This document shows, piece by piece, positions 60,530-64,000 of a DNA stretch of 64,000 bases. The translations under genes and the position numbers were made by a program. How positions within the stretch are numbered: the stretch's first letter is position 1; each line of letters begins with the position of its first letter. Origin of the DNA: Acinetobacter pragensis (lineage in GTDB: Bacteria > Pseudomonadota > Gammaproteobacteria > Pseudomonadales > Moraxellaceae); assembly GCF_001605895.1 (NCBI RefSeq), contig NZ_LUAW01000024.1:1-64000 (forward strand), written 5' to 3'. Under the pieces are notes generated by a model that was not told the origin of the DNA, ran no database searches, and saw nothing but the letters and a program-made list of their open reading frames with translations.

Positions 60530-61749
60530 TGAAGCGCGTTGCAGTCACCGGCATGTCAGGCATTACCTCTTTGGGCGAAACAGCTGATCAGATTTTTGAA
60601 CAGTTTAGCCAAGGGAACAGCGGCATCCGCTATATGCCGGATTGGGAGATCTATACGGATCTGCGAAGCAAATTGGGCGGGCCAGTAGAATCATTTACAA
60701 TTCCAAAGCACTTTAACCGTAAAGTGACGCGTGGTATGGGGCGTGTCGCTCTGATGTCTGTAGTTTGCGCGGAAAAAGCTTTAGAAGATGCTGGGCTGCT
60801 GCAGGACGCTATTTTAACAAGCGGTGAAACAGGGGTTGCTTTCGGTTCATCTGCGGGCAGTGTAAATGCCGTGCGGGAATTCGGCGCAATGCTGATTGAT
60901 AACAATATGAATCAGCTCAATGCAACCACATATATCCGCATGATGTCGCATACCAGCGCGGTAAATATGACAGTCTATTTTGGCTTGAAAGGCCAGACTT
61001 TGCCGACTTCCAGTGCATGCACTTCGGGTTCAATGGCGATTGGACAGGCTTATGAAGCGATCAAATACGGCAAGCAGACGGTGATGATTGCCGGGGGCGC
61101 AGAAGAATTAAGCGCAGCCGGTTCTGCTGTCTTTGATGTGCTGCTGGCGACCAGCACGCGCAATGACCGCCCGGAAACAGCACCGCGGCCTTTTGATGCT
61201 GACCGCGACGGTTTGGTGGTCGGTGAAGGCGCTGGCTGCCTGATTTTAGAAGAATATGAACATGCCAAAGCGCGCGGCGCTAAAATTTATGCAGAAATCA
61301 TCGGTTATGGCACAAATACAGACGGTCAGCACGTAACGCGGCCCGATTCAGAAATGATGGGACGCTGTATGCAGCTGGCGCTGAAAGATGCGCAAGTTGA
61401 TGCAACAGCGATTGATTATGTGAATGCCCACGGCACATCGACAGATCAAGGGGATATTGCAGAATCGCAGGCGACCGCGCGGATTTTGGGCAAGAAGCCG
61501 ATCAGCTCTTTAAAAAGCTATTTTGGCCATACGCTCGGGGCATGCGGCGCCATTGAAGCATGGCTGAGCATTGAGATGATGCACCGCAATGTTCTGGTGC
61601 CGACTTTGAATTTAGATGAACTTGACAGCGCTTGCGGTGATTTGGATTATATTGTCAAAGAGATGCGTTCAGCAGAAACGCAAATCATCATGAGCAACAA
61701 TTTTGCTTTTGGAGGCATTAATACCTCCTTAATTTTAAAACGTGTCTAA
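60529..61749 (+). CDS. apeR: Beta-ketoacyl-ACP synthase (ApeR-type)
   Basis: The 406-residue KS has Cys in PTSSACTSGSMAIG, His in VNAHGTSTDQGD and His in SYFGHTLGACGAIEA. It is a second, complete KS; in characterised systems ApeR supplements the ApeO/ApeC complex, perhaps in starter or early elongation. Starts within the stop of apeQ. Confidence 0.92.
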   Translation: MKRVAVTGMSGITSLGETADQIFEQFSQGNSGIRYMPDWEIYTDLRSKLGGPVESFTIPKHFNRKVTRGMGRVALMSVVCAEKALEDAGLLQDAILTSGETGVAFGSSAGSVNAVREFGAMLIDNNMNQLNATTYIRMMSHTSAVNMTVYFGLKGQTLPTSSACTSGSMAIGQAYEAIKYGKQTVMIAGGAEELSAAGSAVFDVLLATSTRNDRPETAPRPFDADRDGLVVGEGAGCLILEEYEHAKARGAKIYAEIIGYGTNTDGQHVTRPDSEMMGRCMQLALKDAQVDATAIDYVNAHGTSTDQGDIAESQATARILGKKPISSLKSYFGHTLGACGAIEAWLSIEMMHRNVLVPTLNLDELDSACGDLDYIVKEMRSAETQIIMSNNFAFGGINTSLILKRV

Positions 61750-61767
61750 TTGGACGAGGGTAGAACA

Positions 61768-62202
61768 ATGTTATTAAAAAATATGTGTGCAGCGGCAGCA
61801 TTGGTGTTTGGCGGGACGACTGCGGTATTTGCGGCAGATACGATGCATGACTTTAATTTTAAAGAAGCGGTAGACCGCGCTGTTGCAGATGGCGCGCTGG
61901 ACGGTTCGGTAAAATTTTATTTGGCGGGAACCAAGTCTGGCGGCAAAGTGATTCAAAAAGGTTTGGTGACCAATAAGAAAACCAACGGTTTTGCTAAATC
62001 TGCCGAAAGTGCTTGTGATCATGTGCTGCGTTCAGCGCTGATCCAATTCCAAAATACAGCAAAAGCCAAGGGCGCCAATGCAGTAACAAATTTGGTCAGC
62101 TTTTATAAGTCGAATGAAACCCGCAGCGCGACTACTTATCAGTGCGCAAAAGGTACAGCAATTGCGGGTGTTGCGCTGAAAGGCGATATTGTTAAATTTT
62201 AA
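61768..62202 (+). CDS. Small secreted two-cysteine protein in the aryl polyene cluster
   Basis: ATG 61768 is preferred over TTG 61750; GAGGGT lies upstream. The 144-residue product has a signal peptide cleaved near AVFAAD. The mature domain has a single disulfide-capable pair (Cys in SACDHVLRS, Cys in TTYQCAKG), short alpha/beta elements and a C-terminal TAIAGVALKGDIVKF strand. It resembles YbjQ/heavy-metal-binding-like small domains by feel only. Databases often call homologues 'excinuclease ABC subunit A', which the sequence does not support. Conserved place between apeR and the PPTase suggests a periplasmic accessory role in transport or assembly. Confidence 0.6.
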   Translation: MLLKNMCAAAALVFGGTTAVFAADTMHDFNFKEAVDRAVADGALDGSVKFYLAGTKSGGKVIQKGLVTNKKTNGFAKSAESACDHVLRSALIQFQNTAKAKGANAVTNLVSFYKSNETRSATTYQCAKGTAIAGVALKGDIVKF

Positions 62203-62251
62203 GTAGGCGTTAAGTCTATTCATCGAGCTGAGAGAACATGCTGAGAGCAGA

Positions 62252-62908
62252 ATGTCTAAGTTAAGAACGATTCAAATCTGTGTGCATGCCTTGTCTCAGC
62301 TCGCGCCGCTATCGCGTGATGATTTTTCTGATATGCGCGCTTATCAAGCCTATAAAAAGCAGCGGATTTACCAGCAGCGCAATCAGCATCTGAGTGAGTT
62401 CAGCCAGCAGCGCATACAGGATGCTGATTTTGCGCGTACTGAGTTTGGCAAGCCGTATCTTAAAAACTTGCCTGAAATAGCATTTAATCACTCCCATAGC
62501 CAGCAGCATTATGCTTTAGCGTTAAGCCGGAGCATGCAGGATATTGGGGTGGATGTAGAGGATTTAGCGCGGAAAGTGCGTTTTGACGCTCTGGCGCGCC
62601 ATGCCTTTCATCCGTGTGAATTGGCGCTGTGGGAATGTTTAGAAGAGCCGCAGGACTATTGGTTTAAAGTGTGGACGACCAAAGAGGCGATTTTGAAAGC
62701 TTCAGGCTTAGGCATCCGCATGAGTTTAAATGAATTGAATACGCAAGTGCATCCTGAACAAAATGGCGGTATCTGCAGCCATCCGGATTTAGGCACATTT
62801 GCTTATCAAAACTTTCAGCTGGCGCATATTATGCTGACGGTCGCGTGGCGCACTGAGCTGTCTTGCGCAGGTTTTTCCTTTCCGAATATCCAGCTGATTC
62901 AATTTTAG
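62252..62908 (+). CDS. apeB: 4'-phosphopantetheinyl transferase, Sfp-type (ApeB-type)
   Basis: The 218-residue protein has the Sfp/HetI motifs: IGVDVEDL with the acidic metal ligands and KVWTTKEAILKASGLG near residue 150. It transfers the pantetheine arm from CoA to the two APE ACPs. It ends the cluster, 50 bases after the secreted protein gene. In other clusters apeB sits near the front instead. Confidence 0.92.
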   Translation: MSKLRTIQICVHALSQLAPLSRDDFSDMRAYQAYKKQRIYQQRNQHLSEFSQQRIQDADFARTEFGKPYLKNLPEIAFNHSHSQQHYALALSRSMQDIGVDVEDLARKVRFDALARHAFHPCELALWECLEEPQDYWFKVWTTKEAILKASGLGIRMSLNELNTQVHPEQNGGICSHPDLGTFAYQNFQLAHIMLTVAWRTELSCAGFSFPNIQLIQF

Positions 62909-62968
62909 ATTTTTGCATAGGCTGTGCATATTCAATATTTCAGGCACGTCTATGTGAATTTGAAAATA

Positions 62969-63000
62969 TAAAAAAACCCATCCGAGGATGGGTTTTTTTC
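62969..63000. terminator. Bidirectional terminator between the APE cluster and secF
   Basis: AAAAAACCCATCC / GGATGGGTTTTTTT with GA loop. It lies between the convergent PPTase and secF genes. Confidence 0.93.
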
Positions 63001-63011
63001 AGCGCTATAGC

Positions 63012-63989
63012 TTAGCGCGGGATTTCATTTTCTTCTTCAAATTCAGGCTTCACTTGTACAATAAAGTCTTGACGGTTCAGGCCGCGCCATAAGGCAAAGG
63101 CTGTACCGATATAAATCGAAGAATAAGTACCGACGAACACACCAATAAACATCGCAACAGAGAACCAGTGCAGACCGTCACCGCCTAAGAACATCATTGC
63201 AAGGACAACCAGCAATAGCGTTGCAGAGGTATGAATGGTACGGCGCAATGTTTCAGTTAAGGCAATATTGACGATTTCCAGCGGTTCTGCCCCGCGGATT
63301 TTCCGGAAGTTTTCCCGGATACGGTCAGATACCACAATGTTATCGTTCAATGAGAAACCGAGCAGCGCCAAAATAGCTGCCAATACGGTTAAGTCGAACG
63401 GCCATTGCATCATGGCGAATACGCCCACTGTCACAAGTACGTCATGCAGCAGTGAAAGTACGGCCCCGAGTGCCAGTTTGAATTCAAAGCGGATCGTGAC
63501 ATACACCAGCATCAGCAGCATGGCCAGCGCTACAGCGCCGCCAGAACGGACGTACAGTTCGTTGCCGACTTGACCGCCGACAACATCGACTTTATGCACT
63601 TCAGCCTTGTTGCCCGGCAACTGCACTGCAGTGGTGATTTCTTTGGTTAAGTCAGCCGCTTCAGCATTTTCCTGAACCGGCATACGCACCATCAAATCAC
63701 GGTTAGACCCTAAAGTCTGAACCACAGAATCCTTAAAGCCCGCTTTGGCTAAAGCCGCATTCACATCGGATGCCTTTACCGGCTGGCTGTAATTCAATTC
63801 TGCGGATACACCGCCAGTAAAGTCTAAACCGAGGTTAAGGCCTTTGGTGGCAATAAAGAAAATACTGGCCACCGTTAATATGATTGAAATCACTGCCGCA
63901 GGCAAAGAAATCTTCATAAACGGAATGATGCGCTCATCATCTGGGCGGCCGTATTTCTTTTGTTTCAGTTGAGTATTTTCAGTCATCAT
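63012..63989 (-). CDS. secF: Protein translocase subunit SecF
   Basis: The 325-residue protein has six membrane spans and the conserved LDFTGGVSAELNYS segment after span 1, and the late ALLGFSLNDNIVVSDRIREN block of SecF. It uses the proton gradient with SecD to aid late protein export. AAGGAG lies at the right edge just before tandem ATG codons (63989 and 63986). secD is probably next, beyond the window. Confidence 0.97.
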   Translation of the reverse strand: MMTENTQLKQKKYGRPDDERIIPFMKISLPAAVISIILTVASIFFIATKGLNLGLDFTGGVSAELNYSQPVKASDVNAALAKAGFKDSVVQTLGSNRDLMVRMPVQENAEAADLTKEITTAVQLPGNKAEVHKVDVVGGQVGNELYVRSGGAVALAMLLMLVYVTIRFEFKLALGAVLSLLHDVLVTVGVFAMMQWPFDLTVLAAILALLGFSLNDNIVVSDRIRENFRKIRGAEPLEIVNIALTETLRRTIHTSATLLLVVLAMMFLGGDGLHWFSVAMFIGVFVGTYSSIYIGTAFALWRGLNRQDFIVQVKPEFEEENEIPR

Positions 63990-64000
63990 AGATCTCCTTA

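Noticed and set aside
61768-62202. Reading this protein as part of an excinuclease (UvrA)
   Set aside because: 144 residues with a signal peptide and no ATPase or zinc motifs; the label is a transferred database error.

Overview
The window reads as a contiguous piece of a gammaproteobacterial chromosome, most likely Acinetobacter (Moraxellaceae). This rests on the protein families and their neighbourhoods (gacS / cysM-rlmD-exonuclease-relA, coaBC next to radC, mnmC, a three-gene pntAA-pntAB-pntB transhydrogenase, a soxR/ridA/MFS locus) and on moderate GC. The genus is an inference from recollection, not a search. I found no rRNA, tRNA, CRISPR array, intact insertion sequence or prophage.

Layout. 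1-13.8 kb: a partial FAD disulfide reductase, an AT-rich surface lipoprotein, tandem periplasmic/cytoplasmic DUF442 phosphatase-like proteins with a 34-residue lipoprotein, then housekeeping genes (hydrolase, trxC, thioesterases, yajQ, rhodanese, mnmC, yciI, yciB, PHP phosphoesterase, bestrophin, radC). 13.8-19.2 kb: coaBC, cytochrome b562, dusA, a MetF-like protein with an MTHFR_C cysteine domain, a BamE-like lipoprotein. 19.4-26.9 kb is accessory and regulatory: a TetR gene between two matching operators, an arsenic locus (arsC divergent from arsR-acr3), a HEPN-family protein whose catalytic motif looks substituted, and a soxR gene with a clear SoxR box driving a divergent ridA-MFS operon. 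26.9-33.7 kb: a 0.9-kb gene-poor stretch, the pnt operon, a truncated MHS-transporter remnant, and amtB behind a sigma-54 promoter. 33.7-45.3 kb: rsfS, hyi, glxR-like, a crotonase, gacS, cysM, an exonuclease, rlmD, relA.

45.5-62.9 kb is the main biosynthetic feature: a 20-gene, one-strand aryl polyene (APE) pigment cluster. The order follows the apeC-to-apeR order I recall for characterised clusters: chain-length-factor-like KS, acyltransferase, two ACPs, membrane protein, AMP ligase fused to a dehydratase, glycosyltransferase, second acyltransferase, thioesterase, LolA-like carrier, MMPL exporter, DUF3261 lipoprotein, KS, dehydratase, ketoreductase, KS, then a PPTase. Three genes stand out. 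One is an MIO-type aromatic amino acid ammonia-lyase, a likely aryl starter source. One is a flavin-halogenase-like protein carrying WxWxIP. One is a small secreted two-cysteine protein of unknown role. Inferred pathway: the lyase makes an aryl acrylate; the ligase loads it on an ACP; the KS/KR/DH set extends it into a conjugated polyene; the flavoprotein may halogenate or oxidise the ring; acyltransferases, glycosyltransferase, LolA-like protein and MMPL pump build and export the membrane-anchored product.

The window closes with secF on the opposite strand. Most genes are short, tightly packed operons separated by clear intrinsic terminators, many of them bidirectional.
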